A stretch of DNA of 21,584 nucleotides from an uncultured Acidaminococcus sp. (GTDB lineage: Bacteria > Bacillota > Negativicutes > Acidaminococcales > Acidaminococcaceae): positions 1 through 21,584 of the forward strand of contig CAJMHI010000032.1 in assembly GCA_905213155.1 (NCBI GenBank), written 5' to 3'. Shown here piece after piece: positions 6,889 to 14,788 of the stretch (positions within the stretch are counted from its first letter, which is position 1; each line of letters opens with the position of its first letter). The translations under genes were made by a program, and so were the position numbers. Below the pieces are notes generated by a model, which saw only the letters and a list, made by a program, of their open reading frames with translations, ran no database searches and had not been told where the DNA came from.

Positions 6889-7251
6889 TTGCACAATATA
6901 TACTTTTACAAAGATAAGAGTGGCAGAGAGGCTATAGCAGAATACCTAGAAAAGTTAGCCTGTGGAAAGGATAAAGACAGCAGGATAAAGTTTAACAAAA
7001 TAAGAGATTACATAAAAATGTTAAGCGAATACGGGACACAAGCGGGAGAACCATATGTAAAACACCTTGATGGGGCAATATGGGAACTTAGGCCCCTACG
7101 AGATCGGATCCTGTTTGTGGCATAGTTTAATAATAGCTTTATCTTACTTCATCACTTTATGAAGAAGACGCAAAAAACACCAAAACGGGAAATAGAGAAA
7201 GCTAAGCGGGAACTGCAAGACTTGATAGAAAGGGGTATGAAGTATGACTAA
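6889..7251 (+). pseudogene. higB: RelE/HigB-type toxin interrupted by an amber codon
   Basis: The reading frame encodes a phage-derived Gp49-like (RelE/ParE superfamily) toxin, an mRNA interferase in characterised relatives. HNIYFYKDKSGREAIAEYL opens it, GEPYVKHLDGAIWELRPLRD is the central motif with RILF, and LLHHFMKKTQKTPKREIEKA closes it. At 7123-7125 a TAG stands in frame after residue 78. The same frame then continues to the expected C-terminus and a TAA at 7249-7251, for 120 codons in all, the normal family length. The stop sits where relatives have Trp (RILFxAW), so one TGG-to-TAG change explains it; no frameshift is needed. TTG 6889 is preferred because GGGAGG lies 9 nt upstream; GTG 6883 is too close to it. 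AGA/AGG/ATA codons and AT-richness contrast with the CGG/CTG-rich neighbours, suggesting transfer. The toxin is probably inactive. Confidence 0.85.
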
Positions 7252-7555
7252 AATGGGACTCAAAGATAAAAAAAGCCCTGCTATTGGCAGGGATGCATTG
7301 AAATTTATGGATAGCTTTTTAACTCCGGAAGAAATAGCAGAAAGCGACCTCAGAGTTTCCTTAATAGGTGAACTCATTAAAGCACGACAGGAAAAGGGGA
7401 TTACGCAAAAGAAGCTGGAAGAACTGAGCGGGGTAAGGCAGCCCGTCATCGCACGGATGGAAAGCGGCGTCACTAGCCCACAGATAAGAACGTTGTTAAA
7501 AGTATTGGCTCCCCTAGGTAAAACACTTGCCATTGTACCAATCGGCAATCATTGA
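7244..7555 (+). CDS. higA: HigA-type XRE family antitoxin
   Basis: The 103-residue product has a canonical XRE/Cro helix-turn-helix in its C-terminal half (residues about 42-97): IKARQEKGITQKKLEELSG, then VRQPVIARMESG with the recognition helix, then TLLKVLAPLGKTLAIVP. Antitoxins of the HigBA/RelE-XRE class bind and neutralise the toxin and repress their own promoter. The N-terminal 40 residues would be the toxin-contacting part. ATG 7244 overlaps the end of the toxin frame by 8 bp, the usual toxin-first HigBA order; AAAGGGG lies about 7 nt upstream. The frame is intact although the toxin is interrupted, so it may now act only as a DNA-binding regulator. Confidence 0.88.
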   Translation: MTKMGLKDKKSPAIGRDALKFMDSFLTPEEIAESDLRVSLIGELIKARQEKGITQKKLEELSGVRQPVIARMESGVTSPQIRTLLKVLAPLGKTLAIVPIGNH

Positions 7556-7645
7556 CCAGAGCAGAATCAGAGACTTTTTGGATGTATGGTAGAAAGGGTT
7601 CTTTGTCAAAAGCTGAGGAGCACCTTAAAGTCGTCTATTTCTAGT

Positions 7646-7679
7646 GGGCATGAGGCAATTGTGCTTCATGCCCATTTTA
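7646..7679 (+). terminator. terminator of the toxin-antitoxin operon
   Basis: GGGCATGA (7646-7653) pairs with TCATGCCC (7666-7673), with extra pairing inside, and ATTTTAT follows. It lies about 90 bp after the antitoxin stop. Confidence 0.7.
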
Positions 7680-7686
7680 TATGATA

Positions 7687-7727
7687 ATATGGGGTCTTGT
7701 GAGGCGGAATGTCCACAAGCCCCATAT
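7687..7727. repeat. strong inverted repeat of unknown role
   Basis: ATATGGGG (7687-7694) pairs with CCCCATAT (7720-7727), and CTTGTG (7696-7701) with CACAAG (7714-7719), with one bulged T and a 12-nt loop. No T-run follows on either strand. The 292-bp gap 7556-7847 otherwise holds only the antitoxin terminator, the right repeat copy and the uvrB promoter. Confidence 0.55.
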
Positions 7728-7749
7728 TCATTATAGGATTGAATTTAAG

Positions 7750-7767
7750 CAAGCCAAAATCTGAAAA
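7750..7767 (+). repeat. right copy of 18-bp direct repeat bracketing the toxin-antitoxin cassette
   Basis: Sixteen of 18 bases match the copy at 6811-6828. The repeat ends directly at the LexA-box-like sequence of the uvrB promoter. Confidence 0.6.
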
Positions 7768-7781
7768 CGAACGGATTTTTG
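7768..7781 (+). promoter_or_regulatory. LexA (Cheo) box-like operator of uvrBAC
   Basis: CGAACGGATTTTTG fits the Gram-positive SOS box CGAACrnryGTTyG except for T instead of G at the tenth position. It covers the -35 position, 17 bp before TATAAT, where LexA would block polymerase. uvrB is a classic SOS gene in Bacillus. The match is by eye and imperfect. Confidence 0.45.
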
Positions 7782-7787
7782 CAAATG

Positions 7788-7796
7788 TGATATAAT
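7788..7796 (+). promoter_or_regulatory. extended -10 promoter of uvrBAC
   Basis: TGATATAAT combines a perfect TATAAT (7791-7796) with the TGn extension. It lies about 70 bp before the uvrB start; the -35 position is occupied by the LexA-box-like sequence. Confidence 0.75.
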
Positions 7797-7832
7797 GAAA
7801 GACATCCGACGTGGATTACAAACGCAAGTAGT

Positions 7833-7850
7833 CAATCCCAGCAGGGATTG
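7833..7850 (+). other. small hairpin just before the uvrB ribosome binding site
   Basis: CAATCCC (7833-7839) and GGGATTG (7844-7850) form a perfect 7-bp stem with an AGCA loop. It ends 3 nt before the AAGGAG of uvrB. It could stabilise the mRNA 5' end or affect initiation; there is no T-run. Confidence 0.5.
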
Positions 7851-7865
7851 CATAAGGAGACGTTA

Positions 7866-9851
7866 ATGAAATTTACCATACATGCCCCTTTTACCCCGGC
7901 AGGGGATCAGCCGGAAGCCATTGATAAACTGGCTAAAGGCGTGGAAAACGGCCTGCATACACAGGTACTGCTGGGGGCCACGGGAACGGGAAAAACCTAT
8001 ACTATTGCCCAGGTGATTCAAAAAGTGCAGAAGCCGACTTTGGTGATTGCCCACAATAAAACTCTGGCGGCACAGCTGTGCAGTGAGTTTAAGGAATTTT
8101 TCCCGGAAAACGCAGTGGAATATTTTGTATCCTACTACGACTATTACCAGCCGGAGGCCTATATCCCGGCCACGGATACGTATATAGAAAAAGATTCATC
8201 CATCAACGATGAAATCGATAAATTGCGCCACTCTGCCACCAGCGCCCTCTTTGAACGGCGGGACGTGATTGTAGTGGCTTCGGTGTCTTGTATTTATGGC
8301 CTGGGTGCTCCTAAAGATTATTATGACAGTGTACTGAGCCTGCGGGTAGGACAGCAGGTAGACCGGGATGCTATTCTGGAAAAATTAGTGAAAAACCGCT
8401 ACAGCCGAAATGATCTGGTACTGGAGCGGGGCAGTTTCCGGGTGCGAGGGGACGTTATTGAAGTCATCCCTTCCAGCTACGGCGAACATGGGATTCGCAT
8501 TGAACTTTTTGGTGACGAAGTGGACAGCATCACAGAAATTGATGCCTTAAATGGGGATGTGGTGGATCGTCGCAGTCACGTAGCTATTTTCCCTGCCAGC
8601 CATTATGTGACCAGTGACGAAAATATGGAACGGGCCCGGAAAGATATCCGGCAGGAACTGAATAAGCGGTTGCAAGAATTGTACAGCGAGAATAAGCTCT
8701 TGGAAGCCCAGCGATTGGAACAGAGGACTAATTACGACCTGGAAATGATGCAGGAACTGGGCTATTGCAGCGGCATTGAAAATTATTCCCGGCATCTTAC
8801 CGGACGCAAACCGGGAGAGCCGCCGTTTACCCTGGTGGACTATTTTCCAAAAGATTTTCTGACCGTCATTGATGAAAGTCACGTGACGCTGCCGCAGCTG
8901 CGTGCTATGTACGCTGGCGACCGGAGCCGGAAAGAGCAACTGGTAAAATATGGGTTCCGGCTGCCCTCAGCTCTTGATAACCGACCCCTTACCTTTGACG
9001 AGTTTCAAAAGGCACGGGGACAGGCGATTTATGTGTCCGCTACCCCCGGCCCCTACGAGATGGAAACCGAGGATCAGGTGGTAGAACAGATTATTCGTCC
9101 TACGGGGCTCTTGGATCCGGTCATTGAAGTGCGGCCCATTACCGGACAGATTGATGACCTTTTAAGTGAAATTCATAAAATAACCGGGCAAAAGGAACGG
9201 ATTCTGGTAACCACCCTTACAAAAAAAATGGCGGAGGACTTGACGGAGTATTTGGCAACCAGCGGGGTACGGGTCCGCTATCTGCATTCGGATATTGCTA
9301 CTATTGAGCGGGCGGAGATTATCCACGACCTGCGGGCAGGAAAATTTGATGTGCTGGTGGGAATTAACTTGTTGCGGGAAGGGCTAGATATGCCGGAAGT
9401 CTCTTTGATTGCCATTTTGGATGCGGATAAAGAAGGCTTTTTGCGCAGTGATACCGCTATGATCCAGACCATAGGCCGTGCGGCCCGTAACGAGCATGGA
9501 CGGGTCATTATGTATGCGGACCGGATTACTGGCTCTATGGAGCGGGCAATCAGCGAAACCAATCGGAGACGGCACAAACAGCAGGCATATAATGAGCAGC
9601 ATGGGATTGTGCCGAAAACCATCCAGAAAAAAGTGGTGGATCTGATTAAGCTGACCAAGATTGCGGAAGAAGATGAAAATGCCGCATACGATAAGAAAAA
9701 AGCAAGAAAACTGACTGGAAAATCTCTGGATAAACAGATCAAATCCCTGGAAAAGAAAATGCGGGAAGCAGCTAAAGAACTGGATTTTGAACTGGCTGCA
9801 GAGATCCGGGATCAGATCATCCTGCTTAAAGGAGAAAAACGAAAACAATGA
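7866..9851 (+). CDS. uvrB: excinuclease ABC subunit B
   Basis: The 661-residue product is UvrB, the damage-verifying helicase-like ATPase of nucleotide excision repair. It receives the lesion from UvrA and presents it to UvrC. Seen are Walker A GATGTGKT (residues about 37-44), the beta-hairpin region YYDYYQPEAYIP (about 91-102) that inserts between DNA strands, the Walker B-like VIDESHVTLPQ, helicase motif VI QTIGRAARN, and a C-terminal UVR motif (KELDFELAAEIRDQI) that contacts UvrC. Length is normal. ATG 7866 has AAGGAG 6 nt before it; TTG 7848 would put that site inside the gene. The stop overlaps the uvrA start (ATGA). It is the first gene of the uvrBAC operon, likely under LexA control. 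Confidence 0.97.
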   Translation: MKFTIHAPFTPAGDQPEAIDKLAKGVENGLHTQVLLGATGTGKTYTIAQVIQKVQKPTLVIAHNKTLAAQLCSEFKEFFPENAVEYFVSYYDYYQPEAYIPATDTYIEKDSSINDEIDKLRHSATSALFERRDVIVVASVSCIYGLGAPKDYYDSVLSLRVGQQVDRDAILEKLVKNRYSRNDLVLERGSFRVRGDVIEVIPSSYGEHGIRIELFGDEVDSITEIDALNGDVVDRRSHVAIFPASHYVTSDENMERARKDIRQELNKRLQELYSENKLLEAQRLEQRTNYDLEMMQELGYCSGIENYSRHLTGRKPGEPPFTLVDYFPKDFLTVIDESHVTLPQLRAMYAGDRSRKEQLVKYGFRLPSALDNRPLTFDEFQKARGQAIYVSATPGPYEMETEDQVVEQIIRPTGLLDPVIEVRPITGQIDDLLSEIHKITGQKERILVTTLTKKMAEDLTEYLATSGVRVRYLHSDIATIERAEIIHDLRAGKFDVLVGINLLREGLDMPEVSLIAILDADKEGFLRSDTAMIQTIGRAARNEHGRVIMYADRITGSMERAISETNRRRHKQQAYNEQHGIVPKTIQKKVVDLIKLTKIAEEDENAAYDKKKARKLTGKSLDKQIKSLEKKMREAAKELDFELAAEIRDQIILLKGEKRKQ

Positions 9852-12664
9852 GTGAGGACGCAATTATCATACAGGGGGCGCGGCAGCACAACCTGAAAAA
9901 TATATCGCTGAAAATCCCCCGCAACAAGCTGGTAGTTATTACCGGCTTATCTGGCAGCGGCAAATCTTCTTTAGCCTTTGATACGATTTATGCCGAAGGG
10001 CAGCGCCGCTACGTGGAGAGTTTGTCTGCATACGCACGGCAATTCCTAGGACAGATGGATAAACCGGACGTGGATTATATAGGGGGATTGTCCCCGGCGA
10101 TTTCCATTGACCAAAAGACCACCAGCCGCAATCCCCGGTCTACCGTGGGAACGGTAACGGAAATTTATGATTATCTGCGGCTGTTGTTTGCCCGGATTGG
10201 GGTGCCACATTGTCCTAAATGCGGCAAAGTCATTGAACGGCAAAGTCCTCAGCAGATTGCAGACAAGGTGTTGGAACTGCCAGAGGGCACGAAATTCATG
10301 ATTCTGGCGCCTGTGATCTGGGGCCGGAAAGGGGAACACAAAAATATTCTGGAAAATATCCGCCGCCAAGGCTATATGCGGGTAAAAGTGGATAACCAGC
10401 TGTATACCCTGGATGAAGAGATCATACTGGACAAAAAGAAAAAGCATTTCATCTCTGTCGTAGTGGACCGGCTGGTGAGCCGCCCCACACTGGGCAGCCG
10501 TCTTACGGATTCCCTGGAAACTGCCTTGCAATTGGGCAATGGCACCGTATCCGTTGAGGTGATTGGCGGAGAGACGCAGGTCTACAGCGAGAAGTTCGCC
10601 TGCCCGGACTGCGGCATCAGTCTGCCGGAAATTGAGCCCCGGTTATTTTCCTTTAATGCTCCCTATGGGGCTTGTCCGGACTGTATGGGCTTAGGGCAGC
10701 ATATGGAGTTTGATCCCGATCTCATCATCCCGGATAAGAGCAAACCCTTTGATGAGGGAGCCATTGCTGCCGTAAGCTCCAATGTGAAAAGCTATTTTCT
10801 TTGCCAACTGGCCAGTGTTCTGAAAAGCCGGGGATTTTCCCTGAAGAATTGTTGGAAAGATTTGCCTAAAAAATTCCAGAAGCAGCTGCTGGATGGCATC
10901 CCTGATGAAGTTTTTACCTTTTCCTACGAAAATCTTATGGGAGAAACCAACGAACACCACACGGTGTTTGAAGGGATTATAGCTGTCTTGAAACGACGCT
11001 TAAAGGAAGCCATGAGCGAAAGCCAGCGGCTGGATTATGAGAGTTTTATGACAGCCATCGAATGTACCACCTGCCATGGGGCTCGTCTTCGTCCGGAAGT
11101 GTTGGGTATCACTGTGGACGGAAAAAATATCCGGGAAGTGTGCGATCTGCCGGTGCGGGAATGTCTGGCATTTTTTACTGCTATCCAGTTGTCGGATCGG
11201 GACGCCTTTATTGCCCAGCAGATTTTAAAGGAAATCCGTGCCCGGCTGCAATTTTTGAACAATGTGGGCCTGGACTATCTGACCTTAAACCGGGCAGCCG
11301 CCACCTTATCCGGCGGGGAAGCACAGCGGATCCGCCTGGCTACCCAGATTGGTTCCGGCCTAGTAGGCGTTTTGTACATTTTGGACGAACCCAGCATCGG
11401 GCTGCACCAGCGGGATAATGACAAACTCCTGGCCACGCTGAAAAATCTCCGGGATATGGGCAATACCCTGCTTGTGGTGGAACACGACGAGGATACTATG
11501 CGCACGGCGGACCAGATCATCGATATCGGACCGGGTGCCGGGGAAAATGGCGGCTATGTAGTAGCCCAAGGGACGGCCGAAGAAATCAGCAAAGTCCCGG
11601 AATCCATTACCGGCCAGTACCTGAGCGGCGCTAAGTCCATTCCCGTACCGGAAAAACGGCGGAAAGGAACCGGAAAATTCCTGACTGTGAAAGGCGCCTG
11701 TGCCAATAATTTAAAAAATATTGATGTTAAATTTCCTTTGGGAACCTTGACTGTGGTTACCGGCGTCAGCGGCAGCGGGAAAAGTACGCTGGTGAATGAT
11801 ATTTTGTATAAAGCCTTGTCGAAAAAACTGATGGGAAGCCGGGAGCGTCCTTTGGCACATGAGAAAATCCTGGGCATGCAGAACGTGGACAAGGTGATCA
11901 ATATTGACCAAAGCCCCATCGGCCGTACGCCCCGTTCCAATCCTGCCACCTATACCGGTGTTTTTGATCTTATCCGGCAGCTGTTTGCCACCACCAACGA
12001 TGCCAAAATGCGGGGGTATAAACCGGGCCGGTTTAGCTTTAATGTCAAAGGGGGACGCTGTGAGGCCTGCCATGGAGATGGGATGCTGAAAATTGAAATG
12101 AATTTCCTTCCCGATGTGTATGTCCCCTGTGAAGTCTGCCATGGATCCCGGTACAATCGGGATACCCTGGAAGTGCGTTACAAAGGAAAAAATATTGCAG
12201 ACGTATTGGATATGACAGTCAGCGAAGCCTGTCAATATTTCAGCAACCAGCAGCGGATTTTGAAAAAATTGCAGGTGTTGGAAGATGTGGGCCTGGGATA
12301 TATTCGTCTGGGACAGGCAGCAACCACGTTATCCGGGGGAGAAGCCCAGCGGGTTAAGCTGGCTACAGAACTTTCCAAGGTCAATACCGGCAAGACAGTG
12401 TATATCCTGGATGAGCCCACAACGGGCCTGCACATGGCAGACGTGCATAAACTGCTGGAAGTCTTGCAGCGTCTGGTAGAAGCGGGGAGCACGGTGATTG
12501 TCATTGAGCATAATCTGGACGTGATCAAAAGTGCGGACTATTTGATTGACCTGGGCCCTGAAGGCGGCGACCGGGGCGGAACGGTAGTGGCTACTGGCAC
12601 GCCGGAGCAAGTGGCGAAAAATACAGCTTCCTATACGGGGCAGTATGTGAAGAAGGTACTGTAG
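9848..12664 (+). CDS. uvrA: excinuclease ABC subunit A
   Basis: The 938-residue product is UvrA, the dimeric DNA-damage sensor of nucleotide excision repair, of standard length. It has two ABC-type ATPase modules. The first has Walker A GLSGSGKS (33-40), the signature LSGGEAQRIRLATQ and Walker B LYILDEPSIGLHQRD. The second has Walker A GVSGSGKSTL, signature LSGGEAQRVKLATEL and YILDEPTTGLH. Zinc-binding CxxC pairs are present: CPKCG, then CPDCG with CPDCM, and CEACHGDG with CEVCHG, the last being the DNA-damage-binding zinc finger. All key residues appear intact. The ATGA overlap with uvrB and AAAGGAG about 12 nt upstream imply translational coupling. Confidence 0.97.
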   Translation: MSEDAIIIQGARQHNLKNISLKIPRNKLVVITGLSGSGKSSLAFDTIYAEGQRRYVESLSAYARQFLGQMDKPDVDYIGGLSPAISIDQKTTSRNPRSTVGTVTEIYDYLRLLFARIGVPHCPKCGKVIERQSPQQIADKVLELPEGTKFMILAPVIWGRKGEHKNILENIRRQGYMRVKVDNQLYTLDEEIILDKKKKHFISVVVDRLVSRPTLGSRLTDSLETALQLGNGTVSVEVIGGETQVYSEKFACPDCGISLPEIEPRLFSFNAPYGACPDCMGLGQHMEFDPDLIIPDKSKPFDEGAIAAVSSNVKSYFLCQLASVLKSRGFSLKNCWKDLPKKFQKQLLDGIPDEVFTFSYENLMGETNEHHTVFEGIIAVLKRRLKEAMSESQRLDYESFMTAIECTTCHGARLRPEVLGITVDGKNIREVCDLPVRECLAFFTAIQLSDRDAFIAQQILKEIRARLQFLNNVGLDYLTLNRAAATLSGGEAQRIRLATQIGSGLVGVLYILDEPSIGLHQRDNDKLLATLKNLRDMGNTLLVVEHDEDTMRTADQIIDIGPGAGENGGYVVAQGTAEEISKVPESITGQYLSGAKSIPVPEKRRKGTGKFLTVKGACANNLKNIDVKFPLGTLTVVTGVSGSGKSTLVNDILYKALSKKLMGSRERPLAHEKILGMQNVDKVINIDQSPIGRTPRSNPATYTGVFDLIRQLFATTNDAKMRGYKPGRFSFNVKGGRCEACHGDGMLKIEMNFLPDVYVPCEVCHGSRYNRDTLEVRYKGKNIADVLDMTVSEACQYFSNQQRILKKLQVLEDVGLGYIRLGQAATTLSGGEAQRVKLATELSKVNTGKTVYILDEPTTGLHMADVHKLLEVLQRLVEAGSTVIVIEHNLDVIKSADYLIDLGPEGGDRGGTVVATGTPEQVAKNTASYTGQYVKKVL

Positions 12665-12668
12665 GATC

Positions 12669-14504
12669 ATGAACGAAGCCATCAAGGAAACGCTTCAGGT
12701 GCTGCCCAACGCACCGGGCGTATATATCATGCATGATGCAGCGGGAAAAGTGATCTATGTGGGCAAAGCGATTATTTTAAAAAATCGCGTGCGCAGTTAT
12801 TTCCGCCGGGCCAGCCAGGCTTCTGCCAAAGTCCGGGCTATCAATGCTCACGTTGCTTCTATTGAGACCATTGTCACGGCTAGTGAAATGGAAGCGCTGA
12901 TTTTAGAGTGCAATCTGATCAAAAAATATCGCCCCCGCTATAACATAGACTTGAAGGACGATAAGACCTACCCCTATTTAAAAATCACAGTGGGCGAAGC
13001 TTATCCACGCATGGTGCTCACCCGCAGGGTGCTGAAGGACGGCGCCCGTTACTATGGGCCCTTTGCCGATGCAGGGGCGCTGCGGGACACCATGAAATTG
13101 ATTTATAGTATGTTCCCGCTGCGGCACTGCCGAAATCTGGCGGCACAAAAACGGCCCTGTCTCCAATACCATCTCCACCGCTGCATAGCGCCCTGTACTG
13201 GCAAGGTGCCGGAGAGCGACTACAAACAGCTGGTGAACCAGGTATTGCTGCTTTTGGACGGAAAGGTGGAGCAACTGGAAAAAGAACTAAAGAAAAAGAT
13301 GCTGGAAGCCTCGGAGCAAATGGAATACGAACAGGCTGCCCATTACCGGGATTCCCTACAAAGTCTGGAAAAACTGGCACAGCAGCAAAAAGCCACCACG
13401 GACGGAGGGGACCGGGACGTAGTGGGCTTGTACCAAAATGACTCCGGCGTAAACATGCAGGTGTTTTTCATCCGGGGCGGCAAAATTTTAGGACGAGACA
13501 GCTTCTTTTTGGATCAGGAAGTGGGAGAAGAGGCTGGTGAAATCCTGAGCAGTTTTTTGCAACAGTACTATGGGGAGGACCATCGTCCGCCCCGGGAGAT
13601 TTTGGTCAGCCTGGGTCTTGCAGATAAAGAGCGTGTCCTTCTGGAACAGTGGATGACGCAGCTAACGGATAAGCCCGTCCATATTCTGTTGCCGCAGCGA
13701 GGACTGAAACGGGACCTGGTAAAAATGGCAGAGCAGAACGGACGGAAAAACCTGGAAGAACGACTCCGCCGAGGGCATGCCGATTTGCGGACGGGCCTGG
13801 ATGCGGCAGAAGATTTGCAGAAAGCTATCGGACTGACTAAGCCCATTGACCGCATGGACTGCTTTGATATTTCTCACAACCAGGGAAGTGAAACCGTGGC
13901 GTCCATGGTGGTGTTCCGTGATGGATTGCCCAGCAAAAAAGATTATCGCCGGTATAAACTAAAATCTACGGAAGGAAAACCTGATGATTTTAAGTCCATG
14001 CAGGAAGTGGTGTATCGCCGCTACAAAGAGCTGGAGGATCTGCCCACACTGATCATTATCGATGGAGGAAAAGGGCAGCTGAGTTCTGCCTGCGAAGTCA
14101 TCCGGGGTCTGGGCATCGGAGCGGAGGAAGTGATGGTGGTAGGCCTTGCCAAACGGGAGGAGGAAATCTTTAAAGAGGGGGCCCGTACCAGTATTTTACT
14201 GGATAAAATGTCCCCGGCCCTGCATCTCATCCAGCATATCCGGGATGAAGCCCACCGTTTTGCCATTACCTATCACCGGAAACGGCTGCGCAAACACAAT
14301 ATGGTTTCCGTGCTGGATCATTTAGAAGGCATGGGGCCCAAACGCCGGGCCAAATTGTGGGAACGCTTTGGCAGCCTGGACGCCATGAAACAGGCGACCA
14401 TTGAGGATTTGGCCGCAGTCCCGGGCATGAACCGTGTGGTAGCTGAACGCGTCCATACATTTTTACAGGGCAATCTTTTGAAGAAAACGGACTTGATTCA
14501 ATAG
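12669..14504 (+). CDS. uvrC: excinuclease ABC subunit C
   Basis: The 611-residue product is UvrC, the dual nuclease that cuts on both sides of the lesion held by UvrB. The N-terminal GIY-YIG nuclease (NAPGVYIMHDAAGKVIYVGKA) makes the 3' cut. Cysteine-rich RHCRNLAAQKRPCLQYHLHR follows, then a UVR motif (MEYEQAAHYRDSLQ) for UvrB contact. The RNase H-like domain (RMDCFDISHNQGSETVASMV; LIIIDGGKGQLS) makes the 5' cut. A helix-hairpin-helix pair (HLEGMGPKRRAKLWERFGS; LAAVPGMNRVVAERV) ends the protein. It starts 4 bp after the uvrA stop and completes the operon. The rubredoxin promoter overlaps its last codons. Confidence 0.97.
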   Translation: MNEAIKETLQVLPNAPGVYIMHDAAGKVIYVGKAIILKNRVRSYFRRASQASAKVRAINAHVASIETIVTASEMEALILECNLIKKYRPRYNIDLKDDKTYPYLKITVGEAYPRMVLTRRVLKDGARYYGPFADAGALRDTMKLIYSMFPLRHCRNLAAQKRPCLQYHLHRCIAPCTGKVPESDYKQLVNQVLLLLDGKVEQLEKELKKKMLEASEQMEYEQAAHYRDSLQSLEKLAQQQKATTDGGDRDVVGLYQNDSGVNMQVFFIRGGKILGRDSFFLDQEVGEEAGEILSSFLQQYYGEDHRPPREILVSLGLADKERVLLEQWMTQLTDKPVHILLPQRGLKRDLVKMAEQNGRKNLEERLRRGHADLRTGLDAAEDLQKAIGLTKPIDRMDCFDISHNQGSETVASMVVFRDGLPSKKDYRRYKLKSTEGKPDDFKSMQEVVYRRYKELEDLPTLIIIDGGKGQLSSACEVIRGLGIGAEEVMVVGLAKREEEIFKEGARTSILLDKMSPALHLIQHIRDEAHRFAITYHRKRLRKHNMVSVLDHLEGMGPKRRAKLWERFGSLDAMKQATIEDLAAVPGMNRVVAERVHTFLQGNLLKKTDLIQ

Positions 14505-14521
14505 GGAACCTTTGGTATACT
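14493..14521 (+). promoter_or_regulatory. rubredoxin promoter within the uvrC 3' end
   Basis: TTGATT (14493-14498), a 17-bp spacer and TATACT (14516-14521) with a TGG extension. It overlaps the last uvrC codons. No terminator separates uvrC from the rubredoxin gene, so read-through from uvrBAC is also possible. Confidence 0.75.
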
Positions 14522-14564
14522 AACAAAAGTCAATTCAAAATTAATCTAAGGGGAGGCAAAAACG

Positions 14565-14723
14565 ATGAAAAAATATGTTTGCGATGTATGCGGCTATGAA
14601 TATGATCCTGCAGTGGGAGATCCTGAACACGGTATTGCTCCGGGCACAGCCTTTGAAGATTTGCCGGATGACTGGACCTGCCCCATCTGTGGTGTAGGCA
14701 AAGATCAATTCTCTGAAGCATAA
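14565..14723 (+). CDS. rubredoxin
   Basis: A 52-residue classic rubredoxin. Two CxxCG loops, CDVCG (residues 6-10) and CPICG (39-43), hold one iron in a tetrahedral FeS4 site. Between them are the conserved YEYDPAVGDPEHGIAPGT and FEDLPDDWTCP, with the aromatic core residues in place. It is a soluble one-electron carrier, in anaerobes commonly feeding superoxide reductase, rubrerythrin or flavodiiron oxygen-detoxifying enzymes. No such partner is in this window. AAGGGGAGG stands 8 nt before the ATG. It has its own promoter and strong terminator, so it is a single-gene unit. Length and spacing are exactly those of the family. Confidence 0.97.
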   Translation: MKKYVCDVCGYEYDPAVGDPEHGIAPGTAFEDLPDDWTCPICGVGKDQFSEA

Positions 14724-14734
14724 CCTAAAAGATT

Positions 14735-14766
14735 CGCCGCCGCACTTTTTGTGGCGGCCTTTTTTA
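14735..14766 (+). terminator. rubredoxin terminator
   Basis: GCCGC and CAC on the left pair with GTG and GCGGC on the right around a TTTTT loop, with a 2-nt bulge. CTTTTTT follows. Confidence 0.85.
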
Positions 14767-14788
14767 TAGAACAGGTAAGGAGATTCAT

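Noticed and set aside
7123..7160. Frameshift in the toxin gene
   Set aside because: The frame after the TAG is the same as before it and gives the expected C-terminal residues, so a point nonsense change explains it.
13255..13400. Lysine/glutamate-rich stretch in uvrC as a possible insertion
   Set aside because: It corresponds to the normal helical UVR region that contacts UvrB, and the total length is typical.
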